35,898 nucleotides of DNA, from IMG/VR virus record IMGVR_UViG_3300034375_001028, positions 1 through 35,898 of that record, one strand, 5' to 3'. Positions 12,983 to 20,264 of the stretch are shown here, one piece after another. Below the pieces are notes generated by a model. The model made no database searches and was not told the DNA's origin. It saw only the letters and a list, made by a program, of their open reading frames with translations. How positions within the stretch are numbered: the stretch's first letter is position 1; the number at the start of each line of letters is the position of its first letter. The position numbers and the translations under genes are program-made. The stretch is from a virus.

Positions 12983-13320
12983 AACGAGAACCTACATTTG
13001 AAGAGTACATGCGTGACTTAAACTCGCATTGGGTTTACGATAGCACTAGAGGTACAGACCCAGAGGTAACTGCTGACTCAGAAGACTTTGCTGATTGTTG
13101 GGACAATGACCCTGTAAATAATCCTGCTCACTATAACACAGGTAAGGTAGAATGCATTGAAGCTATTGAAGAGTCTATGAGTCTTGACCAGTTTCAAGGT
13201 TATCTCAAAGGCAACTGCCAAAAGTATATATGGCGCATGTCTTACAAGGGCAAAGCTTTAGAAGACTTAAAGAAAGCAAGATGGTATTTAGATAAACTAA
13301 TTAAGTCACATGAAGCGTAA
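12979..13320 (+). CDS. DUF3310 protein
   Basis: A 113-residue protein whose second half carries the DUF3310 signature: DPVNNPAHYNTGKVECIEAIE (key word NNPAHY), FQGYLKGNCQKYIWR, and LEDLKKARWYLDKLI. Members are widespread in phages, sometimes labelled nucleotide-kinase-like on weak grounds, and their role is unproven. The first half is acidic and variable. It overlaps the resolvase stop and the next small gene. Confidence 0.85.
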   Translation: MKREPTFEEYMRDLNSHWVYDSTRGTDPEVTADSEDFADCWDNDPVNNPAHYNTGKVECIEAIEESMSLDQFQGYLKGNCQKYIWRMSYKGKALEDLKKARWYLDKLIKSHEA

Positions 13321-13483
13321 TAAGTGGTGGCGTATATGGGCAAAGTCTCTTGGAGAAAAAGTTGGGGAGACTAACAGCCAAGCAGATACTGTTGCGTTTA
13401 TACGAACATTCTGGTGGGTTGTGCACATAGCCACATGCTTTATGATTATATTAAATAACTCTAAAAACTTAGGTTGGTGGTAA
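13310..13483 (+). CDS. Small Trp-rich membrane protein
   Basis: A 57-residue protein (MKRNKWWRIWAKSLGEKVGE, then FIRTFWWVVHIATCFMIIL). It has one predicted transmembrane helix (about residues 32-49) with a basic, Trp-rich N-terminus likely facing the cytoplasm. The start overlaps the DUF3310 end by 11 nt and the stop overlaps the next ATG (TAATG). I recall similar short membrane proteins in marine phages; function unknown. Confidence 0.7.
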   Translation: MKRNKWWRIWAKSLGEKVGETNSQADTVAFIRTFWWVVHIATCFMIILNNSKNLGWW

Positions 13484-13632
13484 TGGACAGGAAAGAAGAG
13501 CGCAGGAATCAGTTTGCTCGGAAAAAAAAGTTTAAGAAGTATACGAGGTCTAGCAAAGCTAAGACTGCAAGAAAAAAACAAATGAGGAAAGAATATGACG
13601 TACCAGTTTTGGAACAGATTATGGACGATTGA
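13483..13632 (+). CDS. Very basic 49-residue protein
   Basis: MDRKEERRNQFARKKKFKKY, then KTARKKQMRKEYDVPVLEQ. About 40 percent of residues are Lys or Arg, suggesting nucleic-acid binding or disorder. It overlaps the previous stop by 1 nt and the next gene by 38 nt. No family recognised. Confidence 0.55.
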   Translation: MDRKEERRNQFARKKKFKKYTRSSKAKTARKKQMRKEYDVPVLEQIMDD

Positions 13633-13798
13633 GTTTAGAAACGGAGTAGGGTTTGATATTGAGTTTGCTGACAGCCGTCCTGTTTGGACAGTTAGAGATG
13701 GCGAACACGATGTAATGCCTTTTTGTGGGACAGTAATACTACTGCCCTTTATCACTATAACGATTGGAAATGTCTGGGAGGAAATAGACGATGAGTAA
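13595..13798 (+). CDS. Small protein with one hydrophobic segment, unknown function
   Basis: A 67-residue protein (MTYQFWNRLWTIEFRNGVGF, then VMPFCGTVILLPFITITIG). It has a soluble beta-like first half and one hydrophobic segment of about 17 residues near the end, so it may be a membrane protein. It is nested between overlapping neighbours (38 nt upstream, 8 nt downstream). Confidence 0.6.
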   Translation: MTYQFWNRLWTIEFRNGVGFDIEFADSRPVWTVRDGEHDVMPFCGTVILLPFITITIGNVWEEIDDE

Positions 13799-13973
13799 AG
13801 ATTGGAGTTTTGAATTGACACAAAAACAAAAGCTAGCGTTAAAAGCATTGGGATTGTTTGTAATCTCTCCAGTGTATGTGCCTGTAATGATACTGTGGGA
13901 TAACCGCAAAGATATTGTAGGTTTCTACAAAGAGTTTTGGGCAGCAATAACCTTTGGAGATTTTAATGGATAA
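13791..13973 (+). CDS. Small protein with one hydrophobic segment, unknown function
   Basis: A 60-residue protein (LTQKQKLALKALGLFVISPVYV in brief, then MILWDNRKDIVGFYKEFW). One hydrophobic helix lies at about residues 19-35. It ends 8 nt inside the RNR gene and is the last of four small proteins between DUF3310 and RNR. Confidence 0.6.
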   Translation: MSKDWSFELTQKQKLALKALGLFVISPVYVPVMILWDNRKDIVGFYKEFWAAITFGDFNG

Positions 13974-15849
13974 GTACCAACAGTTTATACACAAGTCAAG
14001 GTACGCTCGTTGGCTCTCTAATGAGGGCAGACGAGAGACTTGGGAAGAAACTGTACAAAGGTATGTAGACTTTTGGGTTAATCGAAAGCAGATAGATAAG
14101 AAAACAGCTACTCGTTTGTATGATGGTATACATAGTCAAAAGGTTATGCCGTCTATGCGCTGTATGATGACAGCAGGTGAAGCACTAGACAAAGATAACG
14201 TAGCAGGGTTTAACTGCAGTTACTTAGCTATTGATTCACCTAGAGCATTTGATGAGCTAATGTATGTACTCATGTGTGGTACAGGTGTAGGCTTCAGTGT
14301 TGAGCGTAACTTTATTAATAAGCTACCAATAGTCGCAGAAACCTTTCACGATACAGACACAACGATTGTAGTAGCTGACAGCAAGATTGGTTGGGCTAGT
14401 GCATTCCGTGAGTTGATTGCTATGTTGTATGCAGGTAAAGTACCTAAGTGGGATATGCACAAAGTACGTCCTGCGGGTGCTAGACTCAAGACCTTTGGTG
14501 GTCGTGCGTCAGGCTCAGCACCTCTTGAAGACTTGTTTCGTTTCTGTGTAGAAGTATTCCACAAAGCAGCAGGTCGTAAGCTAACTAGTATTGAGTGTCA
14601 CGATGTTGTATGTAAGGTTGCAGACATTGTAGTTGTAGGTGGCGTTAGACGTTCAGCACTTATAAGTCTATCGAACTTATCAGACATTCGTATGGCTAAA
14701 GCTAAAACAGGTGCATGGTGGGAAGCAGATGGTCACAGACGTTTAGCTAACAACAGCGTAGCATACACCGAGAAGCCTGACTTCGAAGCATTCATTAACG
14801 AAATGAAGACTCTATACGAAAGCAGAGCAGGTGAACGTGGTTTGTTTAGCCGTGTAGCTGCTCAGAATATTGCAGCTCGTAACGGACGTAGAGACTCTGA
14901 GCAGGACTTCGGTACTAACCCATGCTCTGAGATTATACTACGGTCTAATCAGTTCTGCAATCTATCTGAAGTTGTAGTTCGTGAAGATGATACAGAAGAA
15001 ACTTTAAAAGAAAAAGTAGAGCTAGCGGCTATTATCGGTACGCTACAAGCTACACTTACAGACTTTAGATACTTACGTAACATCTGGCACAAGAACACAG
15101 CTGAAGAAGCATTACTTGGTCTAAGCATGACAGGCATTATGGATAATAAACTATTGTCTGGTCAGGAAGACCAAGAAAAACTAGAAAAGACTTTGGAGAA
15201 CTTGAGAGATGTGGCTATTAAAACTAATGAAAAGTGGGCTAAAAAGCTTGGCATTGAACAGTCTGCGGCTATTACATGTGTTAAGCCTAGCGGTACTGTT
15301 TCTCAACTTGTTGATAGTGCTAGTGGTATCCACCCCCGCTTTAGTAATTATTATATTCGCAGAGTGCGTTCAGACAAAAAAGACCCACTGGCAGTCTTTA
15401 TGGAAGCAGCAGGATTCCCAGTAGAACAAGATGTAATGTCAGAGTCTTCTGTGGTGTATAGCTTTCCAGTCAAAGCTCCTGACTCTAGTGTAGTAGTAAA
15501 AGAAGTAGGAGCAATGGAACAGTTAAAACTGTGGAAGACGTACCAAAATTTCTGGTGCGAGCATAAGCCCAGTATTACTGTGTATTATACGGACGATGAA
15601 TATCTGCAAGTCGCACAGTGGATATGGGATAACTTTGATATTTGCTCGGGTATTAGTTTGTTGCCAGTTAGTGACCATGTTTATCAGCAAGCTCCTTATG
15701 AGGACATAACTGCTGAGAAGTATGATGAAGTCTTAGCATCTATGCCGAGCAATGTAAACTGGAATGACTTAGTTTACTTTGAACAAGAAGACAATACTAC
15801 AGGCTCTCAAGAACTAGCTTGTGTGGGAGGAGCGTGTGAAATTACCTAA
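13966..15849 (+). CDS. nrdJ: Class II (B12-dependent) ribonucleotide reductase, monomeric RTPR type
   Basis: A 627-residue enzyme that reduces ribonucleotides to deoxyribonucleotides using adenosylcobalamin, so no small subunit is needed. The N-terminus has MPSMRCMMTAG, then DNVAGFNCSYLAID with one redox Cys and LMCGTGVGFSVERN. The catalytic loop NPCSEIILRSNQFCNLSE holds Asn, the thiyl Cys, Glu and the second redox Cys 11 residues on, the same spacing as Lactobacillus RTPR C408/C419. The C-terminus carries a shuttle pair (ACVGGACEIT). It is shorter than the 739-residue Lactobacillus enzyme. ATG 13966 has GGAG at good spacing, better than the in-frame TTG 13954. The host, or its surroundings, must supply cobalamin. 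Confidence 0.93.
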   Translation: MDKYQQFIHKSRYARWLSNEGRRETWEETVQRYVDFWVNRKQIDKKTATRLYDGIHSQKVMPSMRCMMTAGEALDKDNVAGFNCSYLAIDSPRAFDELMYVLMCGTGVGFSVERNFINKLPIVAETFHDTDTTIVVADSKIGWASAFRELIAMLYAGKVPKWDMHKVRPAGARLKTFGGRASGSAPLEDLFRFCVEVFHKAAGRKLTSIECHDVVCKVADIVVVGGVRRSALISLSNLSDIRMAKAKTGAWWEADGHRRLANNSVAYTEKPDFEAFINEMKTLYESRAGERGLFSRVAAQNIAARNGRRDSEQDFGTNPCSEIILRSNQFCNLSEVVVREDDTEETLKEKVELAAIIGTLQATLTDFRYLRNIWHKNTAEEALLGLSMTGIMDNKLLSGQEDQEKLEKTLENLRDVAIKTNEKWAKKLGIEQSAAITCVKPSGTVSQLVDSASGIHPRFSNYYIRRVRSDKKDPLAVFMEAAGFPVEQDVMSESSVVYSFPVKAPDSSVVVKEVGAMEQLKLWKTYQNFWCEHKPSITVYYTDDEYLQVAQWIWDNFDICSGISLLPVSDHVYQQAPYEDITAEKYDEVLASMPSNVNWNDLVYFEQEDNTTGSQELACVGGACEIT

Positions 15850-16072
15850 AGAACAAGAAGCGAATCTTCTGTCCTTTAGAATTATAGTTAATCATTCGGG
15901 GGCAATCCTCACAGAAATTGGAGGACTCCCCGAAGATAAACTTCACACGGTATTCAAGGGAGATGACTTGATACTAATTCGCAAGATTATAAGGGATGCG
16001 AAACCTAAATTAGAAAACATGCATAAGTTCTTAGAAGCTGAACTAGATGTTTTCAAGAACCCTACCACTTAA
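15836..16072 (+). CDS. Small protein following RNR, unknown function
   Basis: A 78-residue protein starting at GTG 15836, set by GGAGG at 15826-15830; the gene overlaps the RNR end by 14 nt. The sequence (SFRIIVNHSGAILTEIGGLP, then LILIRKIIRDAKPKLENM) suggests a beta hairpin plus helices. It is the last rightward gene and its final 11 nt overlap the end of the converging leftward operon. Confidence 0.7.
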   Translation: MKLPKEQEANLLSFRIIVNHSGAILTEIGGLPEDKLHTVFKGDDLILIRKIIRDAKPKLENMHKFLEAELDVFKNPTT

Positions 16073-16373
16073 CTTTATCAGCCCAGTATGCGGCAGACAT
16101 CTTGCCCTTAGCGATGTTCTTGCCGTGTCTGGCTTTAAAGCTTTTACGTTTAGCTTTCATCTTAGCTGACTCACCTGCTTTAGGTTTGCCTGCTGTCTTA
16201 GCTCCCTTCTGCCCAAAGCGAATTGTTTTAATCTTATCGCCTTCTTTTGCTACAACTATGTGAGACTTCTTAGGATGATTGGGTGTGCGCTTAGGTTTAT
16301 TATATCCTGATACACCTGCTTTCTTTAGCCTTGAGTCTTTAGCTTTACCGCCTTTCTTATAATCTTCTCTCAT
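16062..16373 (-). CDS. Small Lys-rich protein of marine phages, unknown function
   Basis: A 103-residue, very basic protein. A glycine/lysine N-terminus leads to SGYNKPKRTPNHPKKSHIVV, then KIKTIRFGQKGAKTAGKP and a Lys-rich helix ending AAYWADKVKW. The central region could form a small beta sheet (HIVVAKEGDKIKTIRFG). I recall near-identical patterns in uncultured marine phages, uncharacterised. It is the last gene of the leftward operon. Possible roles are DNA condensation in the capsid or binding host nucleic acids. Confidence 0.8.
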   Translation of the reverse strand: MREDYKKGGKAKDSRLKKAGVSGYNKPKRTPNHPKKSHIVVAKEGDKIKTIRFGQKGAKTAGKPKAGESAKMKAKRKSFKARHGKNIAKGKMSAAYWADKVKW

Positions 16374-16612
16374 CGTTTCTTACCTTTATGTAGTCCGTGC
16401 CTCGCATGTTGTTTACCTTTTGCAGTAGCCTCACGTTTCTTTTTGTTAGCTGCTGCAAGCTTCTTACGTCCTGCTGAGGTTGATTTAAGTTTCTTTATAG
16501 TCTTAGATGGTGCGTAGACCTCACCAGTTTCAGAAGATTTCTTACCACTAGGTGTTCTCCATTTCTGCTTAGTCCATTTCTTTAAAGACTTCTGTGGTTT
16601 TTTAAGTGCCAT
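16370..16612 (-). CDS. DUF5872-like Lys-rich protein
   Basis: An 80-residue protein with 28 Lys/Arg and 3 Glu by my count. WTKQKWRTPSGKKSSETGEVY and LKSTSAGRKKLAAANKKKRE (key words KWRTPSGK, TGEVYAP, STSAGRKKLAAAN) match the pattern I associate with DUF5872. Function is unknown. Start and stop overlap both neighbours by a few bases. High charge suggests nucleic-acid or virion-interior binding. Confidence 0.75.
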   Translation of the reverse strand: MALKKPQKSLKKWTKQKWRTPSGKKSSETGEVYAPSKTIKKLKSTSAGRKKLAAANKKKREATAKGKQHARHGLHKGKKR

Positions 16613-16755
16613 TATTTATGTACCTTTTGTATTGGGAAGTCTGCAGATAGACTTGCTCCCTTATGCTTAACAAACTTTCCTTTGTGCTTCATAAGTTTGA
16701 ATGAGCCGTTCTTTTGCTTCATCCAATGATAACCATCAGGTGCTTTAACTTTCAT
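16612..16755 (-). CDS. Small basic protein, unknown function
   Basis: A 47-residue protein (MKVKAPDGYHWMKQKNGSFK, then MKHKGKFVKHKGASLSADF). The GYHWMKQKNGSFKLM pattern suggests a small beta hairpin. Its start overlaps the upstream gene's stop region and its TAA overlaps the next ATG (TAATG), so it is a real member of the coupled set despite its size. Confidence 0.7.
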   Translation of the reverse strand: MKVKAPDGYHWMKQKNGSFKLMKHKGKFVKHKGASLSADFPIQKVHK

Positions 16756-16934
16756 TTATAACCTCCACCTTTTGCTTTATATTGTTTGGCAAGCATCTGT
16801 GCTTTCCTTGCTGACCACTGACCTGCTTTACCGCCTTTAGAACCTGCCTTAATCTTATTGAACAGGTTCTTTCTCATAGTAGGTTTAGTGTAGTTCCCTG
16901 CTTTATTTACTGTCGATTTCTTTTTAGCTGCCAT
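16752..16934 (-). CDS. Small Lys/Gly-rich protein (DUF6321-like)
   Basis: A 60-residue protein (VNKAGNYTKPTMRKNLFNKI, then GKAGQWSARKAQMLAKQY). The NYTKPxMRKxLFNxIKAG and GQWSARKAQMLA words recur in marine phage proteins that I recall under DUF6321. It has an excellent AGGAGG Shine-Dalgarno, suggesting high expression. Function unknown; it may be packaged with DNA. Confidence 0.75.
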   Translation of the reverse strand: MAAKKKSTVNKAGNYTKPTMRKNLFNKIKAGSKGGKAGQWSARKAQMLAKQYKAKGGGYK

Positions 16935-16935
16935 A

Positions 16936-17601
16936 CTAGCCTCCTAGTTGTCGTAGCCTTGCTTGGAGTTGAGCTATCTGCTGTTGGATTCTACTACGCT
17001 CTGCTTGCATTTGTTGTGTAAATACACTACCTGCTCCTACATTCATATTCTGCACTTGATTAACCATATTTGGTCTATTTGGATTTGCTTGTAATCGTGC
17101 TAGCTCTTGGGGCGTTGGAGTTCGCATTTGTGGTCTTGGCTGTTGTCTTGGTGTTACAGGAACAGAATTAGCACGACCTCGGTTTACTTCTGACAGCATT
17201 CTTTGATAGTCGGCTCGTTGCTGTGCAGTAGGAACTCTTGGTCTTGCAGGAGTGCTACCACGACTACTAGCGGCTTGTCTAGCTCTCATAGCTGCGTTGT
17301 ATTCTGCTTGATTTCTAGCTGCTTGAGCACGACTAGGACCTTGAGCAGGACGTTGCGCTCTAGCTCTAGCGGCTGCAGCACGTTGACGATTGCCTAAAGC
17401 TGCAAGTCCTGCTGCTCTTTGCATAGCTTGACGTTGAGCTGATAGCGCTTCGTTATTTTCTCGGCTGAATTGAGAGAAACCGTTATTAGGAAGACGGGGC
17501 TGTGTTCTTCCAAGCACTTGCTGCATTTGCTGCCTTGATGGTGGTTGTGGTTTTGCAGCACCGCCAGTTTGATATGTACTTCTTTTTTTGTAGTTGGGCA
17601 T
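16936..17601 (-). CDS. Arg/Gln/Ala-rich low-complexity protein
   Basis: A 221-residue protein, mostly disordered and rich in Arg, Gln, Ala, Pro and Asn, with repeated words such as AARARAQRPAQ, ARQAA and RQQPRPQMRTPTPQ. The C-terminus is a helical coiled-coil-like region (MQAERSRIQQQIAQLQARLR) that may oligomerise. A strong Shine-Dalgarno (AAGGAAA) precedes ATG 17601. It sits between the holin and the basic-protein cassette. I do not recognise a family. It could be a virion-associated nucleic-acid binder. Confidence 0.75.
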   Translation of the reverse strand: MPNYKKRSTYQTGGAAKPQPPSRQQMQQVLGRTQPRLPNNGFSQFSRENNEALSAQRQAMQRAAGLAALGNRQRAAAARARAQRPAQGPSRAQAARNQAEYNAAMRARQAASSRGSTPARPRVPTAQQRADYQRMLSEVNRGRANSVPVTPRQQPRPQMRTPTPQELARLQANPNRPNMVNQVQNMNVGAGSVFTQQMQAERSRIQQQIAQLQARLRQLGG

Positions 17602-17616
17602 AATAGTTTCCTTTAG

Positions 17617-18021
17617 TTATTTGTTTCGGCTAACGCCTTTAGTTTTTTCTACAGTTCTCATAGCACCTAAACCTAGCATACCCATCAGCACTGGCATCAT
17701 AGTTGATATATCTAAAACAGGGATTTCAATGGTAGAATCGGCAAGAGCAAGCGCAAAATTTGCCATCGGGATAAGAATGTACTGACTCGCAAGTCCAATA
17801 CAACAAGTCCAACCAACAGCAGGTCGCCAACCCGACACAAATAAGCTCTTATGTGCCGCCTCTGTCTTATTAACTTCAAGTTGCGCTTTCGCAAGCTCCT
17901 GTGCGTGTCTTTCAGCCATTGTCGATAGTTCAAACGCAATTGCATTTTTCTTGTCTTTGTCCTCTATAAATTTATCTAACAGTCCTGAAACTGGACCTAC
18001 CAAAGAATTTAAGTTTATCAT
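17617..18021 (-). CDS. Holin (3-TM, GTA-holin type)
   Basis: A 134-residue inner-membrane protein. An N-terminal amphipathic part (IEDKDKKNAIAFELSTMAER) is followed by a conserved SGWRPAVGWTCCIGLASQYI segment and hydrophobic helices (LIPMANFALALAD, MMPVLMGMLGLGAMRTVEK). The GWRPxxGW motif and this order match the GTA_holin_3TM family. It would form membrane lesions that release or activate the endolysin encoded nearby (19906-20256). A GAGG Shine-Dalgarno fits ATG 18021. The spanin-like gene lies directly upstream. Confidence 0.82.
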   Translation of the reverse strand: MINLNSLVGPVSGLLDKFIEDKDKKNAIAFELSTMAERHAQELAKAQLEVNKTEAAHKSLFVSGWRPAVGWTCCIGLASQYILIPMANFALALADSTIEIPVLDISTMMPVLMGMLGLGAMRTVEKTKGVSRNK

Positions 18022-18028
18022 AGTGTCC

Positions 18029-18505
18029 TCACTTTAAAGGGTTTGCAAGATAGTCCATACCATCCCACAGTTCCTGTATTTCCCTATTCATGTTTTTAAG
18101 TTTTGTTTCTAGGTTATTTGCATCAGACGCTAACACTTCTGCCTTAGCTACCGTAGCTTTCATACCCTCTATATCTTTTTCTAATTCGTTTACTTTGTCA
18201 CCGATAGTCAGTAGTTTTTCTTGCTGTGTTGCTATTGTTTTTAAATTAACTCCTAGCTCTGCAAGTTTGCCCTGTAGTTTAGAAACATCATTGGCTTCTA
18301 ACTCTTGTTCTATTAGTGTAATTCTTTCTTCTAGTGGCGTTACATTAGGAATAAATAAACCTTCAACACCTTCTAGTCTTGAGTATAAACTAGAGGCTGT
18401 CCACACACCACCACCTATTGTAGTAGCTAAAGAAAATACAATAGCTATGTAAATTCCTTTTAGCTTTACTCCACCTATTGTTAGTTCTGCATCAGCTAAA
18501 CTCAT
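18029..18505 (-). CDS. Membrane-anchored coiled-coil protein, inner-spanin-like
   Basis: A 158-residue protein with one N-terminal transmembrane helix (GIYIAIVFSLATTIGGGVW, about residues 17-36) and then a long coiled coil (TPLEERITLIEQELEANDV to MNREIQELWDGM). That layout is like Rz-type inner spanins, which link to an outer-membrane lipoprotein to fuse membranes at lysis. Its place beside holin and endolysin agrees. No outer-spanin lipoprotein with a clear lipobox is seen, so spanin identity remains inference. The ATG overlaps the previous stop (ATGA). Confidence 0.6.
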   Translation of the reverse strand: MSLADAELTIGGVKLKGIYIAIVFSLATTIGGGVWTASSLYSRLEGVEGLFIPNVTPLEERITLIEQELEANDVSKLQGKLAELGVNLKTIATQQEKLLTIGDKVNELEKDIEGMKATVAKAEVLASDANNLETKLKNMNREIQELWDGMDYLANPLK

Positions 18506-19341
18506 TCACATTCACCGTACATATAGCAGTTATGATTTTGCATGGCTAATGGAGAGCTTAAATAAAACTCAGACTCACTACCTGCCGTAAGTATATCAGC
18601 CTCAGAAAAGTACATATCTAAACCATAGCTTTGACCGTTAAGGTATACAGCAGAAGCGTTGTTAGTATTAGCCCAAGACATTTGAACCCATTGATTACCT
18701 GCACTATACGATACAGTAGCTTGCTCCGCAGTTGTGTTGTTATTCTCAGCGCCTTGCTCTAAAAATGTTACGGCTTCTTTGTTACTTGCCACCGCTAGGA
18801 ATGCACTAGCGTTGTTAGCGTGGGTTTCAATGTCATCAATAGACTGATTGTATGTATCTACATCGTCTTGAGAGATTGTTAGCACTTCTTGATTCTGTGC
18901 TACAAACTCTTGTACTTCAGCTTCTTCTTGAGGTGACTCAGCTTCTACAACTTTGGTGGCTACTTCTTGTACAGAAATCATATCAACTACAACTTCTGTA
19001 AACGTACCAATAGCATCATTCATTAAATCAAGTTCTGTATCAGCCTTTAGTTCTAGTACAGTCTGTACGTCACCATAAGGCATATAGTTTACAGCAAAGC
19101 TAGATAGTGCGTTGTTATATGCATCTAGTTGTTCTGTACTGATATGTGCAGTAGACGATAGTGTGCCATCACTTAACCCACTACCTGCATAAGAGTATTC
19201 AGTAGCAGCACCAACTAACTTAACGCCTCTATCAATTTGATTAACAATATCAGTAGAAGTGTTTATTAAATTATCTAACTCATTTGATTGAGCTACGGAA
19301 CATAGTGCTAACAGAGGGAGCATCTTCAGCGTGTTCTTCAT
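18502..19341 (-). CDS. Exported protein in the lysis region, unknown function
   Basis: A 279-residue protein. ATG 19341 follows GGAG and gives a clean signal peptide (MKNTLKMLPLLALCSVAQS), while the upstream ATG 19374 would bury it behind 11 residues. The LALC context is not a good lipobox. The mature protein is acidic and helical at first (LDNLINTSTDIVNQIDRG), with VVEAESPQEEAEVQEFVA, and a beta-rich C-terminus (QWVQMSWANTNNASAVYLNG) ending in a Cys pair (NHNCYMYGECE). The start overlaps the upstream gene by 62 nt. It may act in the periplasm or be a virion surface protein. Confidence 0.7.
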   Translation of the reverse strand: MKNTLKMLPLLALCSVAQSNELDNLINTSTDIVNQIDRGVKLVGAATEYSYAGSGLSDGTLSSTAHISTEQLDAYNNALSSFAVNYMPYGDVQTVLELKADTELDLMNDAIGTFTEVVVDMISVQEVATKVVEAESPQEEAEVQEFVAQNQEVLTISQDDVDTYNQSIDDIETHANNASAFLAVASNKEAVTFLEQGAENNNTTAEQATVSYSAGNQWVQMSWANTNNASAVYLNGQSYGLDMYFSEADILTAGSESEFYLSSPLAMQNHNCYMYGECE

Positions 19342-19906
19342 TAATTGTTTCTCCAATGTTGAGAATAGAGTCATACCATTCTTTAGTTTTTTTGTTGTAG
19401 TCTGGGATATAAATCTCAGGATTCATTTTCATTGCAAGATAAGCTCGTTTACCTGCAACAAGTCTAGAGTTTTGTAGTATTGGACAGGGTGTACCTGACA
19501 CAAACATTGACTTCCAAACCTCTAGAGAGTCACACATCCTTGATACTGCTGCTACTTTCATGCCCAAGTCTGACAGTAGCTTAGCGTCCCTACGTCTATC
19601 ACAGTTCGGGTCAACTTCATAAGAGCCGCTAGATATACCAACGCCTACTGTTTGAAGAGAGCCACCCGTACCTTTAAGACAAGTGTCCATACCATTGGAC
19701 ATATAGCTTGGTGTAATTGCAGAGCCTACTGGCATTTCAGAACTAGACCCTGCACCATTATATGTATTAGATACGCTTTTGTCTTCGGTATTATTGTTAC
19801 TATTTGTAGTGCTGCCATCTCCATGAAAGGTATTTAAAGAACCTTCTTGAGAGTTATCCGCACTTACAGCTGCCGAAAACAGCAAAAGAAACACCAAGCG
19901 TTTCAT
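19280..19906 (-). CDS. Exported protein in the lysis region, unknown function
   Basis: A 208-residue protein with a signal peptide (MKRLVFLLLFSAAVSA, cleaved before DNS). An Asn/Ser/Thr-rich stretch (TTNSNNNTEDKSVSNTYNGAG) is summarised by NTYNGAGSSSEMPVGSA, followed by a Cys-containing globular domain (SNGMDTCLKGTGGSLQ, DPNCDRRRDAKLLSDLGMK, SRMCDSLEVW, SGTPCPILQ). The Cys residues suggest disulphides outside the cytoplasm. I recall this DRRRDAK...LGMKVAAVSRMC pattern in many marine phages without a function. GGAAG upstream fits ATG 19906, which overlaps the endolysin stop. Confidence 0.72.
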   Translation of the reverse strand: MKRLVFLLLFSAAVSADNSQEGSLNTFHGDGSTTNSNNNTEDKSVSNTYNGAGSSSEMPVGSAITPSYMSNGMDTCLKGTGGSLQTVGVGISSGSYEVDPNCDRRRDAKLLSDLGMKVAAVSRMCDSLEVWKSMFVSGTPCPILQNSRLVAGKRAYLAMKMNPEIYIPDYNKKTKEWYDSILNIGETINEEHAEDAPSVSTMFRSSIK

Positions 19907-20256
19907 TAATACTTCCACATCACAGGAGTAGTATCACGAACATCAACGTGAATAAATCCTCGTGCAACTCCTACACCTGTAAAGCCCATAGCCAAAGCAT
20001 TCTTAACAATAGTCATGCGTTGTGCACCACCGTTGACAGCTATATCAGCAGCAATACCCTTAGCGTGAGTGCCGGGCTTTGCTTTCTTTGCTTCTATGCT
20101 GTGCTTTTCAGAACGATAACCGCTAGTAATATAGAATGGAAATCCACAAGCAGCTCGAAGCTCATCTAGTTTATGTATAAAATCTACGTCCATGTTGTTC
20201 TCACCAGTTTCTTGACAGTCAAAATCTGATAGTTTAAAATATTTAAAGTCGCTCAT
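19906..20256 (-). CDS. Endolysin, peptidase M15 family
   Basis: A 116-residue zinc peptidase that would cleave peptidoglycan peptides. The fold signature is complete: ITSGYRSEKHS, then GTHAKGIAADIAV (HxxGxAxD zinc ligands His and Asp), and GFIHVDVR (HxDxR with the third ligand). Length fits the compact M15A group with no separate wall-binding domain. There is no signal peptide, so release through the holin encoded at 17617-18021 is expected. It begins 8 nt after the large internal-virion-like gene and overlaps the next gene by 1 nt. Confidence 0.9.
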   Translation of the reverse strand: MSDFKYFKLSDFDCQETGENNMDVDFIHKLDELRAACGFPFYITSGYRSEKHSIEAKKAKPGTHAKGIAADIAVNGGAQRMTIVKNALAMGFTGVGVARGFIHVDVRDTTPVMWKY

Positions 20257-20264
20257 GTTTCTCC

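Noticed and set aside
13815-13843. TTGACA before RNR as a promoter
   Set aside because: At the right spacing there is only GTTAAA, a poor -10 match.
13306-13947. Minus-strand ORF of 213 codons opposite the small membrane genes
   Set aside because: The plus-strand genes here overlap in a tight chain with good starts, while the reverse frame has low-complexity Ser/Phe composition and no neighbours on its strand.
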